Position numbers and translations under genes: made by a program
Notes under the pieces: model-generated
The model's input: only the letters and a program-made list of their open reading frames with translations
Told to the model about the DNA's origin: nothing
Databases searched by the model: none
In this document: piece after piece, positions 36,080 through 45,485 of the stretch
How the letters are laid out: every line of letters begins with the position of its first letter
Position numbering within the stretch: the stretch's first letter is position 1
NCBI GenBank assembly: GCA_022774505.1
Contig: JALFLW010000010.1
Location: 16,115-80,114, forward strand
Origin: Lachnospiraceae bacterium
Lineage (GTDB): Bacteria; Bacillota; Clostridia; Lachnospirales; Lachnospiraceae
Direction of reading: 5' to 3'
DNA length: 64,000 nucleotides

Positions 36080-36175
36080 CAGAATATAAATTATCTGCAA
36101 CAATAATAGATACCCCTTTTGGAATGTATTGCCACAAGGGGATAATCTGCAGTACTGAGAAAAGAGGAGTTGTAT

Positions 36176-37108
36176 ATGCCAATTAAGGTTCAAAATGATC
36201 TTCCTGCAAAGAAGATTATGGAAAATGAAAATATCTTTATTATGAATGAGACAAGGGCTATCACCCAGAATATCCGTCCCCTTCAGATTGCGATCCTCAA
36301 CCTGATGCCACTGAAAGAGGACACAGAAATCCAGATGATGCGCATCCTTTCAAATACACCTCTTCAATTAGAGATCACATTTCTTACCACCGCAAGCTAT
36401 ATTGGCAAAAATACACCTGCCAGTCATTTAAATCAGTTTTACCAGACTTTTGACGATGTTAAGGAAAAGAATTTCGATGGATTGATCATTACCGGTGCTC
36501 CTATAGAGCAAATGGAATATGAGGAAGTGCAATACTGGGAGGAACTGACCCGTATCATGGACTGGTCCCGGACGAATGTTACATCTACCCTTCATATATG
36601 CTGGGGGGCTCAGGCCGGTCTTTATTATCATTATGGTATTCCAAAATATATGCTGCCACAGAAGGCTTTTGGAATATTTGAACATCGTGTTCACCATCGT
36701 AAGATTCCACTACTTCGTGGTTTCGATGACGTTTTTTGGGCACCTCATTCCCGGAATACAGGGGTAGACAGTAAAGCGATCGCCGCCTGCGATGATCTTT
36801 TGCTGCTGGCAGACTCTCCGGAAGTGGGAGAATTGATCCTGATGGCGCAAAACGGCAGACAAATATTTGTATTAGGCCATTTAGAATATGATCGTTTAAC
36901 GCTTGATAAAGAATATAAACGGGATATCGCCAAGGGAATCGATATCGCCCTTCCAAAGAATTATTATCCTGACGACGATCCATCTCAAAAACCGCTGCTG
37001 CGCTGGCGTGGTGCTTCCAATGCAATGTATAGCAACTGGATCAACTATTATGTATATCAGGAAACACCATACGAATTTATCAACACAGAAAAAGTTCTAT
37101 CCAAATAA
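36176..37108 (+). CDS. metA: Homoserine O-acetyltransferase (MetA fold)
   Basis: A 310-residue MetA-family enzyme that activates homoserine for methionine synthesis. The nucleophile Cys is in LHICWGAQAGLYY, with the conserved Glu and His in GHLEYDR and EHRVHH. The specificity site reads GAPIEQMEYEEV; Glu after GAPI is the residue that gives acetyl-CoA use in the Bacillus cereus enzyme, whereas E. coli has Gly and uses succinyl-CoA. Acetyltransferase activity is therefore likely. AGAGGAG six bases before the ATG at 36176 fixes the start. No S-box or T-box is visible in the 95-bp leader. Confidence 0.94.
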   Translation: MPIKVQNDLPAKKIMENENIFIMNETRAITQNIRPLQIAILNLMPLKEDTEIQMMRILSNTPLQLEITFLTTASYIGKNTPASHLNQFYQTFDDVKEKNFDGLIITGAPIEQMEYEEVQYWEELTRIMDWSRTNVTSTLHICWGAQAGLYYHYGIPKYMLPQKAFGIFEHRVHHRKIPLLRGFDDVFWAPHSRNTGVDSKAIAACDDLLLLADSPEVGELILMAQNGRQIFVLGHLEYDRLTLDKEYKRDIAKGIDIALPKNYYPDDDPSQKPLLRWRGASNAMYSNWINYYVYQETPYEFINTEKVLSK

Positions 37109-37186
37109 GATATCCAACGGATACCGTTTCATTTGGATAGTACAATATAATCTATACAAACATATATTTATGGGAGGTCATTTATC

Positions 37187-37741
37187 ATGAACAAAAAGAA
37201 ACTATTCATCAGCATGATCACTATTATGGCAGTGATCCTTTCAAGCTTTTCTCTTCCTGCTGCCGTATCCGCAAAATCCTTTACCTTAAACACCCTGAAA
37301 GGAAAAAGCTTTTCTTTCAGCAGTGGAGCAGGAGGATGGTCAACGGATATCACATTTCGTTCCAATGGTACATTTTCAGGACAATACCACGATTCTGAAT
37401 ATAAAGAAGTATATCTTTGCAATTTTTCCGGAAAATTCGGAAAACTGAAAAAAGTAAATAAATATGTTTATTCTGCCCGACTGGTAAATATTAAGATTAA
37501 AAACAAAAAGAAAACCGTAAAGAAAAATGGTCTTAAATATATCTACACTACCTCGCCATACGGTATGGAAAAAGGAAAAAATTTCTATTTCTATCTGCCG
37601 GGAGCATCCTGTGCCAAGCTGCCGAAGGACTTCAAAAACTGGGTATTCTTTGGTAAAGTACCGAAAAAACTTACATTTTACGGATTATATAATATCAATG
37701 AAAAAACCGGCTTCCGAGGGGATGATGCCGCTTCAAAATAA
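37187..37741 (+). CDS. Small secreted hypothetical protein
   Basis: A 184-residue exported protein. A clear signal peptide (LFISMITIMAVILSSFSLPAAVSA) is followed by a beta-rich, Lys-rich domain (FRSNGTFSGQYHD, FSGKFGKLKKVNKYVYSARL). It has no Cys lipobox and no cell-wall anchor. The pattern of FSGKF followed by KYVYSARLVNIKI is typical of small lipocalin-like secreted proteins of Clostridia with no known function. A TGGGAGG site precedes the start. A strong terminator follows at 37796, after a fragment of the dispersed repeat. Confidence 0.75.
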   Translation: MNKKKLFISMITIMAVILSSFSLPAAVSAKSFTLNTLKGKSFSFSSGAGGWSTDITFRSNGTFSGQYHDSEYKEVYLCNFSGKFGKLKKVNKYVYSARLVNIKIKNKKKTVKKNGLKYIYTTSPYGMEKGKNFYFYLPGASCAKLPKDFKNWVFFGKVPKKLTFYGLYNINEKTGFRGDDAASK

Positions 37742-37748
37742 TATTAAT

Positions 37749-37790
37749 TGCTAAGTCTTCCCACACCCAAAACCGATATATACCCATTAT
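37749..37790 (-). repeat. Dispersed repeat, short end fragment (copy D)
   Basis: Read on the minus strand this gives the outer end of copy A almost exactly: TATATCGGTTTTGGGTGTGG then GAAGACTTAGC. It shares the GGTGTGGGAAG-CTTA end with the palindrome at 25201-25757. Only about 42 bp remain, between the secreted protein gene and its terminator. Confidence 0.7.
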
Positions 37791-37795
37791 ACTCT

Positions 37796-37841
37796 AAAAA
37801 ACCGGATGAAAAAGCAAAATGCTTTTTCATCCGGTTTTTTT
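37796..37841 (+). terminator. Terminator after the secreted protein gene
   Basis: AAAACCGGATGAAAAAGCA and TGCTTTTTCATCCGGTTTT form a perfect 19-bp stem around AAA, followed by T residues. With flanking A and T runs it can act in both directions. Confidence 0.93.
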
Positions 37842-37900
37842 AATATGCACAATTTTCATTTGCGATCGACATTTATTTTGTATGTTTTTTATCATTAACA

Positions 37901-37929
37901 TTGTATTTTTTATCTATAAATGATATAAT
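37901..37929 (+). promoter_or_regulatory. Promoter of the hydrogenase operon
   Basis: TTGTAT (37901-37906) and TATAAT (37924-37929) with a 17-bp spacer, about 120 bases before the first gene. The long leader is AT-rich and no defined element was recognised in it. Confidence 0.75.
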
Positions 37930-38047
37930 TTATCCATTATTTCGCTGTTATCGCAAAAAAATATAGCAAAATTATCCAAACAATCTTCGGTATCGATCTC
38001 AAAGATTTTTTTACCGGAAACATATTATTCTGAAAGGAGAAGGAAAC

Positions 38048-38533
38048 GTGAATAATCAGGAAATTGCAAAGCTTGATGATATTCTGCAGAAACATGATTA
38101 TAACAGCACACTTTTAATTGCGATCATGCAGGATATCCAAAAGGTATATCATTACCTGCCGGAGGAAGCACTATGTTATATAGCCCGCAAACTGAAAATA
38201 AGCGAGGCAAAAATTTATGGAGTGGCTACCTTTTATGAAAATTTCTCATTAGAGCCCAAAGGAAAATTTGTGATCAAAATCTGTGACGGAACAGCATGTC
38301 ATGTACGAAAATCTGTCCCTATTCTGGAAGAATTTCGCAATACACTTGGTCTGAGTAAAGAAAAAACGACTACTGATGACATGTTATTTACCGTAGAAAC
38401 AGTTTCATGCCTCGGTGCCTGCGGTCTTGCCCCTGTCTGTACGGTAAACGACCATGTGCATCCGGCTATGACACCAGACAAGGCAAAAGCATTGATCGAA
38501 GAATTAAAGGAGGAAGCGGCCAATGAAGATTAA
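38048..38533 (+). CDS. [FeFe]-hydrogenase NuoE-like subunit (HydC/HndA type)
   Basis: A 161-residue thioredoxin-like [2Fe-2S] protein homologous to NuoE of complex I. The cluster ligands are CDGTACHV and, about 40 residues later, CLGACGLAP, the C-X4-C plus C-X3-C arrangement. The helical N-terminus ends in KISEAKIYGVATFYENFSLEP, as in NuoE. It starts with GTG behind GAAAGGAGAAGGA. It is the first gene of a three-gene operon and overlaps the next gene by 11 bp. It probably relays electrons between the NAD(P)H-binding subunit and the rest of the hydrogenase. Confidence 0.93.
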   Translation: MNNQEIAKLDDILQKHDYNSTLLIAIMQDIQKVYHYLPEEALCYIARKLKISEAKIYGVATFYENFSLEPKGKFVIKICDGTACHVRKSVPILEEFRNTLGLSKEKTTTDDMLFTVETVSCLGACGLAPVCTVNDHVHPAMTPDKAKALIEELKEEAANED

Positions 38534-40412
38534 GACGAGAGACGAACTGATCGCAAAGCAGAAAGAATATGCTGCTTCATTAAACAGTCAGCGCAAACAG
38601 ATCCTGATCTGTGCAGGCACAGGCTGTGTGGCCGGAGGTTCTCTAAAGATCTACGACCGCATGAAAGAGATCATAGAGCAGAAGGGACTGCGCTGTGCAC
38701 TGGTTTTAGAAAAAGAACCGCATGATGAAAGCATTGGCTTAAAAAAGAGCGGATGCCACGGTTTCTGTGAAATGGGTCCCCTTCTTCGTATTGAACCAAT
38801 GGGCTGGCTTTATCTCAAAGTGAAGCTTGAAGACTGTGAAGAGATCATCGAAAAAAGTATTATTCATGATGAAGTAGTAGACCGGCTTGTTTATCAGGAT
38901 GAAAGTCTGAAATCTTATGTCAGACAGGAGGATATTCCATTTTATAAAAAGCAGACGCGTATCGCTCTGGAATACTGCGGACGCATTAATGCCGAAAGCA
39001 TTGCTGAATATATTGCTCTGGGAGGTTACAGTGCCGTTGCAAAGGCATTATTTGACATGAGCTCCCAGGAAATCGTCGATGAGATCACAAAATCCTGTCT
39101 TCGCGGTCGAGGCGGTGGCGGCTTTCCTGCCGGCCGCAAATGGCAGCAGGTTTTGAATCAAAAAGAAGACGAAAAATATATTGTCTGTAACGGTGACGAA
39201 GGAGACCCGGGTGCCTTTATGGACCGCTCCATGATGGAAGGCGAACCCCATCGTGTTATTGAGGGTATGCTTATCGCAGCTATAGCAACCAGGGCCCACC
39301 ATGGATATATATATGTCCGGGCAGAATATCCTCTGGCTGTGGAACGGCTCCAGACAGCCATTGACAAGGCTAAAGATAAAGGACTTTTAGGAAAGGATAT
39401 CTTAGGCTCCGGTTTTGATTTCGACCTGCATATCAGTCAGGGTGCCGGTGCATTTGTCTGCGGAGAGGGAAGTGCATTAACAACCTCCATCGAAGGAAAC
39501 CGCGGCATGCCCCGTGTAAAACCACCACGAACCGTGGAGCATGGACTTTTTAACAAGCCTACCGTGCTAAATAATGTGGAAACTTTCTGCAATGTTCCAC
39601 CTATCATATTAAATGGAGCCGAATGGTATCAGGGCTTCGGGCCGGCCAACAACCACGGCACAAAAGCCTTTGCCCTGACCGGAAATGTAAAAAATACCGG
39701 CCTGATCGAAGTACCTATGGGCACAACCTTACGCGAAGTGATCTTTGATATCGGTGGTGGTGTCAAAGGCGGTAATTTCAAAGCAGTCCAGATCGGCGGA
39801 CCATCCGGTGGCTGTCTCTGTATCAGTGCTACGGAAGATCATCTGGATATGAAGTTAGACTTTGATTCTCTCAAAAAAGTAGGTGCAATGATCGGATCCG
39901 GTGGTCTTGTTGTCATGAATGACAAAAGCTGTATGGTAGAAGTTGCCCGCTTCTTTATGAATTTTACCCAGAATGAGTCCTGTGGAAAATGTGTGCCATG
40001 CCGTGAGGGAACAAAGCGAATGCTTGAACTCCTGACGGATATCACAGAGGGCCGGGGAACAATGGAACATATTGATCTTCTCGAAAAACTTGCAGATACC
40101 ATTTCTGCTACTGCACTCTGCGGTCTTGGAAAAACTGCTGCATCTCCCGTAGTAAGTACATTGAAATATTTTCGTGATGAATATATCGCCCATGTTGTCG
40201 ACAAAAAATGCCCTGCCGGGCAGTGTAAAGCCCTGATGACTTACCGGATCGATCCGGAGCTTTGCCGCGGCTGTACGAAATGTGCCCGCATGTGTCCTGT
40301 TGGTGCTATCAGTGGTACTGTTAAAGAACCGCATTCCATTGATTCCACAAAATGTATCAAATGTGGTGCCTGTCTGGAGGGATGCCACTTTCATGCCGTA
40401 AAAGAGGTTTGA
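38523..40412 (+). CDS. [FeFe]-hydrogenase NuoF-like, flavin and NAD(P)H-binding subunit (HydB/HndC type)
   Basis: A 629-residue flavoprotein. The N-terminal ~120 residues form a thioredoxin-like [2Fe-2S] domain (LICAGTGCVAGGS, KSGCHGFCEMGPL). The NuoF core carries the FMN and nucleotide sites LRGRGGGGFPAGRKW and CNGDEGDPGAFMDRS, then the [4Fe-4S] site ESCGKCVPCREGTKRML. The C-terminus adds two ferredoxin clusters: CRGCTKCARMCPVGAI and CIKCGACLEGC. This domain set matches electron-bifurcating HydB, which joins NAD(P)H, ferredoxin and the hydrogenase. It overlaps the preceding gene and is 24 bp from the next. Confidence 0.95.
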   Translation: MKIKTRDELIAKQKEYAASLNSQRKQILICAGTGCVAGGSLKIYDRMKEIIEQKGLRCALVLEKEPHDESIGLKKSGCHGFCEMGPLLRIEPMGWLYLKVKLEDCEEIIEKSIIHDEVVDRLVYQDESLKSYVRQEDIPFYKKQTRIALEYCGRINAESIAEYIALGGYSAVAKALFDMSSQEIVDEITKSCLRGRGGGGFPAGRKWQQVLNQKEDEKYIVCNGDEGDPGAFMDRSMMEGEPHRVIEGMLIAAIATRAHHGYIYVRAEYPLAVERLQTAIDKAKDKGLLGKDILGSGFDFDLHISQGAGAFVCGEGSALTTSIEGNRGMPRVKPPRTVEHGLFNKPTVLNNVETFCNVPPIILNGAEWYQGFGPANNHGTKAFALTGNVKNTGLIEVPMGTTLREVIFDIGGGVKGGNFKAVQIGGPSGGCLCISATEDHLDMKLDFDSLKKVGAMIGSGGLVVMNDKSCMVEVARFFMNFTQNESCGKCVPCREGTKRMLELLTDITEGRGTMEHIDLLEKLADTISATALCGLGKTAASPVVSTLKYFRDEYIAHVVDKKCPAGQCKALMTYRIDPELCRGCTKCARMCPVGAISGTVKEPHSIDSTKCIKCGACLEGCHFHAVKEV

Positions 40413-40436
40413 TTTAGAAAGGATTAGGTTGTAAAT

Positions 40437-42152
40437 ATGTCTGAAAAATATATGATCATTGACGGAATCCGTACCGCTTTTACGGATGAAAAAAATATCC
40501 TGCAGGTCATTCGCAAAGCAGGAATCCACGTACCCACATTTTGTTATTATACGGATATGTCCATTTATGGTGCCTGCCGTATGTGTGTCGTAGAAGACGA
40601 GAGAGGGAGTGTGATCGCCTCCTGTTCCACACCGCCTAAGGATAAAATGGTGATCCGCACAAATACATCAAAACTGCATCAGCATCGAAAAATGATCCTT
40701 GAGCTGCTTCTGGCATCCCACTGTCGTGACTGTACTATCTGTGAAAAAAACGGAAACTGCCGTCTTCAGATGCTGGCTGCCAGATTTCATCTTACAAAAG
40801 TCCGTTTTCCGAATACACATCCGGAACCTGTTATTGATGATTCCTCCCTGTCCATCGTCAGAGATCCCAGCAAATGTATTCTCTGCGGTGACTGTGTGAG
40901 GATGTGCAACGAAGTGCAGCATGTCGGTGCCATTGATTTTGCACACCGTGGTGCAAATATGATCGTGAGTCCGGCATTCGGACGGCCGATCGCCGAGACG
41001 GACTGTGTAAACTGCGGTCAGTGTGCAGCTGTATGTCCAACAGCTGCCATCACGATAAAGAAAGATCTCAAGGGAGTATGGCAGGCTCTGTATGCTCCTG
41101 ATAAACGTGTCGTTGTCCAGATTGCTCCTGCAGTCCGGGTAGCCATCGGAGAGGAGTTTGGAATTGCTCCCGGCAAAAATACCATCGGTAAAATCTATAC
41201 CGCACTCCGCATGCTTGGCTTTGATACCGTTTTCGATACCAGTTTTAGTGCTGATCTCACTGTTATCGAGGAAGCAAATGAACTGGTCTATAAACTGGAA
41301 AATGGAGACAAAAAGTATCCTCTCGGAAACGCTATGCCTCTGTTTACTTCCTGTTGCCCGGCATGGGTCCGCTATGTAGAAACAAAATATCCGGAGCTGC
41401 TGCCATATGTATCCACCTGTAAATCACCAATGGAAATGTTTGGTGCTGTTTTAAAAGAATATTACAAACCGGCAGACCGGGAAGCCGGCATAGAAACAGT
41501 TTCTGTCGCTGTGATGCCATGCGTGGCTAAAAAATACGAAGCTGCCCGAGAAGAATTCCGCACAAATGAAGTGCCTGATGTAGATTATGTTATCACCACG
41601 AAAGAATTGATCCTGATGATCAAAGAATTAGGAGTCCAATTTCAGGAGATCGAACCTAGTGCTCCCGATATGCCATTTTCCATCAACTCCGGTGCCGGTG
41701 TGATCTTCGGAGTAACGGGAGGCGTTATGGAAGCAGCACTCCGTCATGTTGCCGAACGAAATAATGAAGCTCTCCGCGAAATTGAATATTCCGGTGTGAG
41801 AGGACTGGAAGGAACAAAAATCGCCGAAGTCCCATTGGGAGACAAAACACTCCGTGTCGGAGTTGTAAACGGACTCGGCAACGCTGATGCTCTGATACAG
41901 AAATTACAGCGCGGCGAAGAAAAACTTGATTTTGTAGAAGTTATGGCATGTCCATATGGCTGTATCGGAGGTGCCGGTCAGCCTTTCGGCTACCGCAGTG
42001 TCAAAGAAAACCGTGCACAGGGAATGTATAAGGCTGATAAATCAGCTATCGTTAAACGTTCCTGTGAAAATCCGACTCTTGTCAACCTTTATGAGACCGG
42101 CATGTTAAAGGAACGTTCCCATGAGCTTCTCCATGTTCATTATGGCAAGTGA
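40437..42152 (+). CDS. hydA: [FeFe]-hydrogenase catalytic subunit
   Basis: A 571-residue catalytic subunit. N-terminal clusters are: [2Fe-2S] (CYYTDMSIYGACRMC), the His-Cys3 [4Fe-4S] (HCRDCTICEKNGNC), and two ferredoxin clusters (CILCGDCVRMC and CVNCGQCAAVCP). H-cluster motifs are L1 FTSCCPAWVRYVE, L2 MPCVAKKYEA and L3 EVMACPYGCIGGAGQP. L3 has Tyr where many enzymes have Gly (ACPGGC), but all Cys ligands are present. The small-subunit-like C-terminus is included. With NuoE- and NuoF-like partners it should form a soluble, probably bifurcating hydrogenase that makes or uses H2. No maturase genes (hydE, hydF, hydG) are in the window. Confidence 0.95.
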   Translation: MSEKYMIIDGIRTAFTDEKNILQVIRKAGIHVPTFCYYTDMSIYGACRMCVVEDERGSVIASCSTPPKDKMVIRTNTSKLHQHRKMILELLLASHCRDCTICEKNGNCRLQMLAARFHLTKVRFPNTHPEPVIDDSSLSIVRDPSKCILCGDCVRMCNEVQHVGAIDFAHRGANMIVSPAFGRPIAETDCVNCGQCAAVCPTAAITIKKDLKGVWQALYAPDKRVVVQIAPAVRVAIGEEFGIAPGKNTIGKIYTALRMLGFDTVFDTSFSADLTVIEEANELVYKLENGDKKYPLGNAMPLFTSCCPAWVRYVETKYPELLPYVSTCKSPMEMFGAVLKEYYKPADREAGIETVSVAVMPCVAKKYEAAREEFRTNEVPDVDYVITTKELILMIKELGVQFQEIEPSAPDMPFSINSGAGVIFGVTGGVMEAALRHVAERNNEALREIEYSGVRGLEGTKIAEVPLGDKTLRVGVVNGLGNADALIQKLQRGEEKLDFVEVMACPYGCIGGAGQPFGYRSVKENRAQGMYKADKSAIVKRSCENPTLVNLYETGMLKERSHELLHVHYGK

Positions 42153-42215
42153 TCAAAATCCACTAAGGGTATCTCCCTTGCAGGAGCAATCTCCGTTTAT
42201 ATCCTGCGTAGGCAG

Positions 42216-42244
42216 TTGACATTCCATGCAAAAATGGATATGCT
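42216..42244 (+). promoter_or_regulatory. Promoter before the 120-residue unknown gene
   Basis: TTGACA at 42216-42221 and TATGCT at 42239-42244 with a 17-bp spacer. This gives the small gene its own start of transcription after hydA. Confidence 0.75.
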
Positions 42245-42287
42245 GTAGATATATAAACTATGTATTGATCATAGGAGGGAATCGATT

Positions 42288-42650
42288 ATGGGGAGCAGTA
42301 TAGACTATAAGGTGGATAAGATCATTGATTATCTGTATCGGAAACGTAACAAAATCGCAAAGGATATTACCATTGATGCCCGCAGGCGTGCATTTCAGTT
42401 TGAGCTGACATTGTCAAAAGAGAATTATACAACTATAACAATAAACTCAAACCGCACCTATATTTTATCAATGCCTAAATCATCAATGCTTCCGGATGAC
42501 GAGACCATGCTCTATCTTAAGGATATGCCTTTTGCCGAAAAACTTGCTTTTGTTGACGCCTGGGGAGAGCTTAAACTTCGTCTGAACCGAAAGATCACAA
42601 GGGAAGGAAACCTCGGCCTCACCTTCGATGAGGAACCGGCTTCCAAATAA
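42288..42650 (+). CDS. Hypothetical protein of 120 residues
   Basis: A small basic cytoplasmic protein that I do not recognise. TAGGAGG precedes the ATG and a good promoter lies 45 bp upstream, so it is likely a real gene. The N-terminus is helical and rich in Lys and Arg (KVDKIIDYLYRKRNKIAKDI), followed by beta-strand-like FQFELTLSKENYTTITINS and a helix EKLAFVDAWGELKLRLNR. No metal site or known motif is seen. Its 3' end overlaps the convergent SpoVB-like gene by 32 bp. Confidence 0.65.
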   Translation: MGSSIDYKVDKIIDYLYRKRNKIAKDITIDARRRAFQFELTLSKENYTTITINSNRTYILSMPKSSMLPDDETMLYLKDMPFAEKLAFVDAWGELKLRLNRKITREGNLGLTFDEEPASK

Positions 42651-44187
42651 GACATCCCGATATATACAGTCCGCATCCATAAGATACGAGACATATCATA
42701 CCGGCGAGTCCAAGTCCGATAATGGAATATTTATCCTGAAAGCAGCTTCCAAACCAACGGTAGCTGCTTTTTGCTGCCATACAGCAGGGTATGATCCACA
42801 TTACCGGCAGCAGGATTCCATGAAACAAGTCAGGCCCTCCGGAATCCTCACTTTCCCGTCCCAGATAAAATGCCAGATAGATTCCCTCAAAAAGCACCTG
42901 TATAAGCTGACTCACAAGAAAACCTATCAGATAAATCTGTATTCCATATATCGGCACCATATATATCAAAAATAATATTTTCACTACCAGACTTACGGCA
43001 GTGATCAAAAAAGAAATATGTGTCTTTTTTAGTCCATTGATAACACTGGTAAGAGTAGTCCCCAGATACATAAAAGGGCATAACCAGGATAACACTACTA
43101 AAAAATCTCCACAAAGTTCACTGTGAAATATCACCGTTCCAAGCTCATGTCCAAAAGCCAAAAAGACCCCTGTACAGAAAATCCCCAGTAAAAGACAATA
43201 ATGAACAGACAAAAACAGGCTTTTCCTGATCATATTCCTGTCATTTCCTGCATCAGCCTCAGCGATCGAAGGAACAAGAAGAACAGCCATAGAATTTGTA
43301 ATAGTAGACGGAAATAACAAAAAAGCCAATGTCATCCCCGTCAGGATTCCATAAATACTCAATGCCATCTCCGAACTATATCCATATTTGCGCAGCATAG
43401 CCGGCAGCAGAACGGATTCGATACTATTTAAAAGATTGATAAACAACCGGGTCAATGTCAGTGTAGAAGAGAGCCAGAGTAACGAACGCATTCCCCGGAG
43501 GTATATTTTTTGTTCCGGACTCCTTTTTTTAATTTCATTTTTTCTAAAATAACATGAAATTTTCCACACATTATAAATGCAGGAGCTTATTTCACCTGCA
43601 GCCAGTCCCCAGATGGCAATCCTGCAATTTTCTTCCGGCGAGGCTCCCTGAAAAAACAACATGGTAATCCCAAACACAAACAGCATCCGGAAGGTCTGCT
43701 CAATGATCTGGGTAATCGCCGGAATCCTGGCATCCTGTATCCCGTAATAATATCCATTAATGCAGGCCCCCAGACAACAAAAAGGAAAGAATACGGTCAT
43801 GATCTTAAGATATGGAGCAAGAGACGGTTCCATAACAAAATGTAGGGCGATCCATTCTGCTTTCCACCATATCAGATACTGCAGACTGACAGCCAAAAAC
43901 ATGGCGATCCCCGTAGCCACGCAAAACAGTTTCCAATCGGAATTTTCTTTTCTTCCTGATCCATTTTGTGCAGCGATCACCTGTGAGATCGCCGTCTGTA
44001 TCCCCGCTCCATAAATTGTAAAACAGATTGCATATACCGGGAATATCAACTGATATACTCCAAGATAATGTGCCCCCAGAAGATCTGCCAGATATATCTT
44101 ATAAAAGAAACCTAAAATCCGGGTAATAAATCCCGCTGCAGTCAGTAAAAAGGTTCCTTTGACAATTTTATGCACTGCATTTTCCAT
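42619..44187 (-). CDS. SpoVB-like polysaccharide/lipid II-type flippase
   Basis: A 522-residue multi-pass membrane protein of the MOP (MATE/MurJ/PST) superfamily, close to stage V sporulation protein B. Fourteen hydrophobic segments can be traced from FLLTAAGFITRILGFFYKIY to the C-terminal CLVSYGCGLYISG. The N-terminal pattern GAHYLGVYQLIFPVYAICF and the AGIQTAISQVIA motif are typical of SpoVB/YtgP. The start is at 44187, behind GGGAG; an upstream in-frame ATG at 44250 lacks a site. It probably flips a lipid-linked cell-wall or surface glycan precursor. Whether the organism sporulates is not shown. Confidence 0.88.
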   Translation of the reverse strand: MENAVHKIVKGTFLLTAAGFITRILGFFYKIYLADLLGAHYLGVYQLIFPVYAICFTIYGAGIQTAISQVIAAQNGSGRKENSDWKLFCVATGIAMFLAVSLQYLIWWKAEWIALHFVMEPSLAPYLKIMTVFFPFCCLGACINGYYYGIQDARIPAITQIIEQTFRMLFVFGITMLFFQGASPEENCRIAIWGLAAGEISSCIYNVWKISCYFRKNEIKKRSPEQKIYLRGMRSLLWLSSTLTLTRLFINLLNSIESVLLPAMLRKYGYSSEMALSIYGILTGMTLAFLLFPSTITNSMAVLLVPSIAEADAGNDRNMIRKSLFLSVHYCLLLGIFCTGVFLAFGHELGTVIFHSELCGDFLVVLSWLCPFMYLGTTLTSVINGLKKTHISFLITAVSLVVKILFLIYMVPIYGIQIYLIGFLVSQLIQVLFEGIYLAFYLGRESEDSGGPDLFHGILLPVMWIIPCCMAAKSSYRWFGSCFQDKYSIIGLGLAGMICLVSYGCGLYISGCLIWKPVPHRR

Positions 44188-44326
44188 ATTTTCTCCCTGA
44201 ACCAAAAGACCTCTATGCCATTTGTTCAAAATCTGTTTCGCTCTTTTCATTTTTATGAAAAAGATGATTCAACTATGACGAAAATATGCATAGATTATTA
44301 TAAGCAAACAAAGGAGCGATCCTATT

Positions 44327-45466
44327 ATGATATATCTGGACCATGCAGCAACAACCCCTGTATATCCTGAAGCCTTGGAGGCGATGACTCCCTATCTGGA
44401 CACATACTATTTTAATCCGTCAGGAAATTATAGAGAAGGCATCTCAATCCGAAAAACATTAAACCGCATACGGCTGGAAATCGCCGAAAGCATACATGCA
44501 GACCCGAAAGAAATCGTTTTTACCAGTGGCGGCACCGAATCAGACAACTGGGCTCTGATCAATGCTGCCAGACAGTATTCCGCCAAAGGGCACCATATCA
44601 TAACAAGCAGTATCGAGCATCATGCCATCCTTCATACCTGCCATTTCCTGGAAAGCAGGGGTTTTGATATAACCTTTCTTCCTGTAACCTCAAAGGGTAT
44701 TATTGATCCGGAGTGCCTCGAAAAAGCAATACGGCCGGATACCATTCTGATCAGCATCATGTACGCAAATAATGAAATAGGAAGCTTACAGCCCATTCAT
44801 GAAATCGGAAAAATAGCAAAAAAATACAGCATCCCTTTTCATACAGATGCTGTTCAGGCATATTGTCATATACCTATTGATGTAAATGCAGACATGATCG
44901 ATCTGCTTAGCGTCAGTGCACACAAATTCGGCGGGCCAAAGGGTGTCGGATTCCTTTATGCCAATTCCCGTACTCCCCTGCAGCCGTTTCTTTACGGTGG
45001 TGCCCAGGAGCAGGGCAGAAGAGCAGGAACAGAAAATGTTGCCGGCATTGTCGGCATGGGAAAAGCTGCCGAAATCTCTCTGACACATCTAAATGAGTAT
45101 GCTCAGACAGAAAGCCGCCTTCGCGACTACCTTATGCATCGTATTCTTGCTAAGATTCCCCTTACCCGCCTAAACGGAAGCCATGATAAACGTCTCCCAG
45201 GAAACATTAATGTCAGCTTTCGCGGAATTGAAGCTGCCACTCTGATCGCCATGCTGGAAACAAAAGAAATCTATGTTTCCGGCGGATCAGCCTGTTCATC
45301 CGCTGACCGCTCACCATCTCATGTTTTGAAGGCTCTGGGACTTACAGATGCAATGGCCTCCGGGGCTCTGCGTATTACCATCGGTCATGAAAATACTCTG
45401 TCGGAAATGGAAGAGACCTTTCAGGCAATCCGTTCCTGTGTCCGGGAACTGAGACAGATTGGCTGA
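44327..45466 (+). CDS. Cysteine desulfurase, NifS/IscS family
   Basis: A 379-residue PLP enzyme that takes sulfur from cysteine for Fe-S clusters or tRNA thiolation. The N-terminal IYLDHAATTPVYPEALEA, the PLP Lys in SVSAHKFGGPKGVGFLY and the sulfur-carrying Cys in SGGSACSSADRSPSHVL are intact; the Cys loop is of the long, group I type. AAAGGAG precedes the ATG. It is a single gene with no iscU, thiI or mnmA neighbour here, so its sulfur acceptor is open. The hydrogenase operon nearby would create a demand for Fe-S clusters. Confidence 0.95.
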   Translation: MIYLDHAATTPVYPEALEAMTPYLDTYYFNPSGNYREGISIRKTLNRIRLEIAESIHADPKEIVFTSGGTESDNWALINAARQYSAKGHHIITSSIEHHAILHTCHFLESRGFDITFLPVTSKGIIDPECLEKAIRPDTILISIMYANNEIGSLQPIHEIGKIAKKYSIPFHTDAVQAYCHIPIDVNADMIDLLSVSAHKFGGPKGVGFLYANSRTPLQPFLYGGAQEQGRRAGTENVAGIVGMGKAAEISLTHLNEYAQTESRLRDYLMHRILAKIPLTRLNGSHDKRLPGNINVSFRGIEAATLIAMLETKEIYVSGGSACSSADRSPSHVLKALGLTDAMASGALRITIGHENTLSEMEETFQAIRSCVRELRQIG

Positions 45467-45485
45467 TAGCCGGAATAGTGCCTTT

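Noticed and set aside
36080..36175. A SAM or T-box riboswitch before metA
   Set aside because: The leader is under 100 bp and shows neither the S-box core nor a T-box sequence; only a weak CCCCTT/AAGGGG pair is present.
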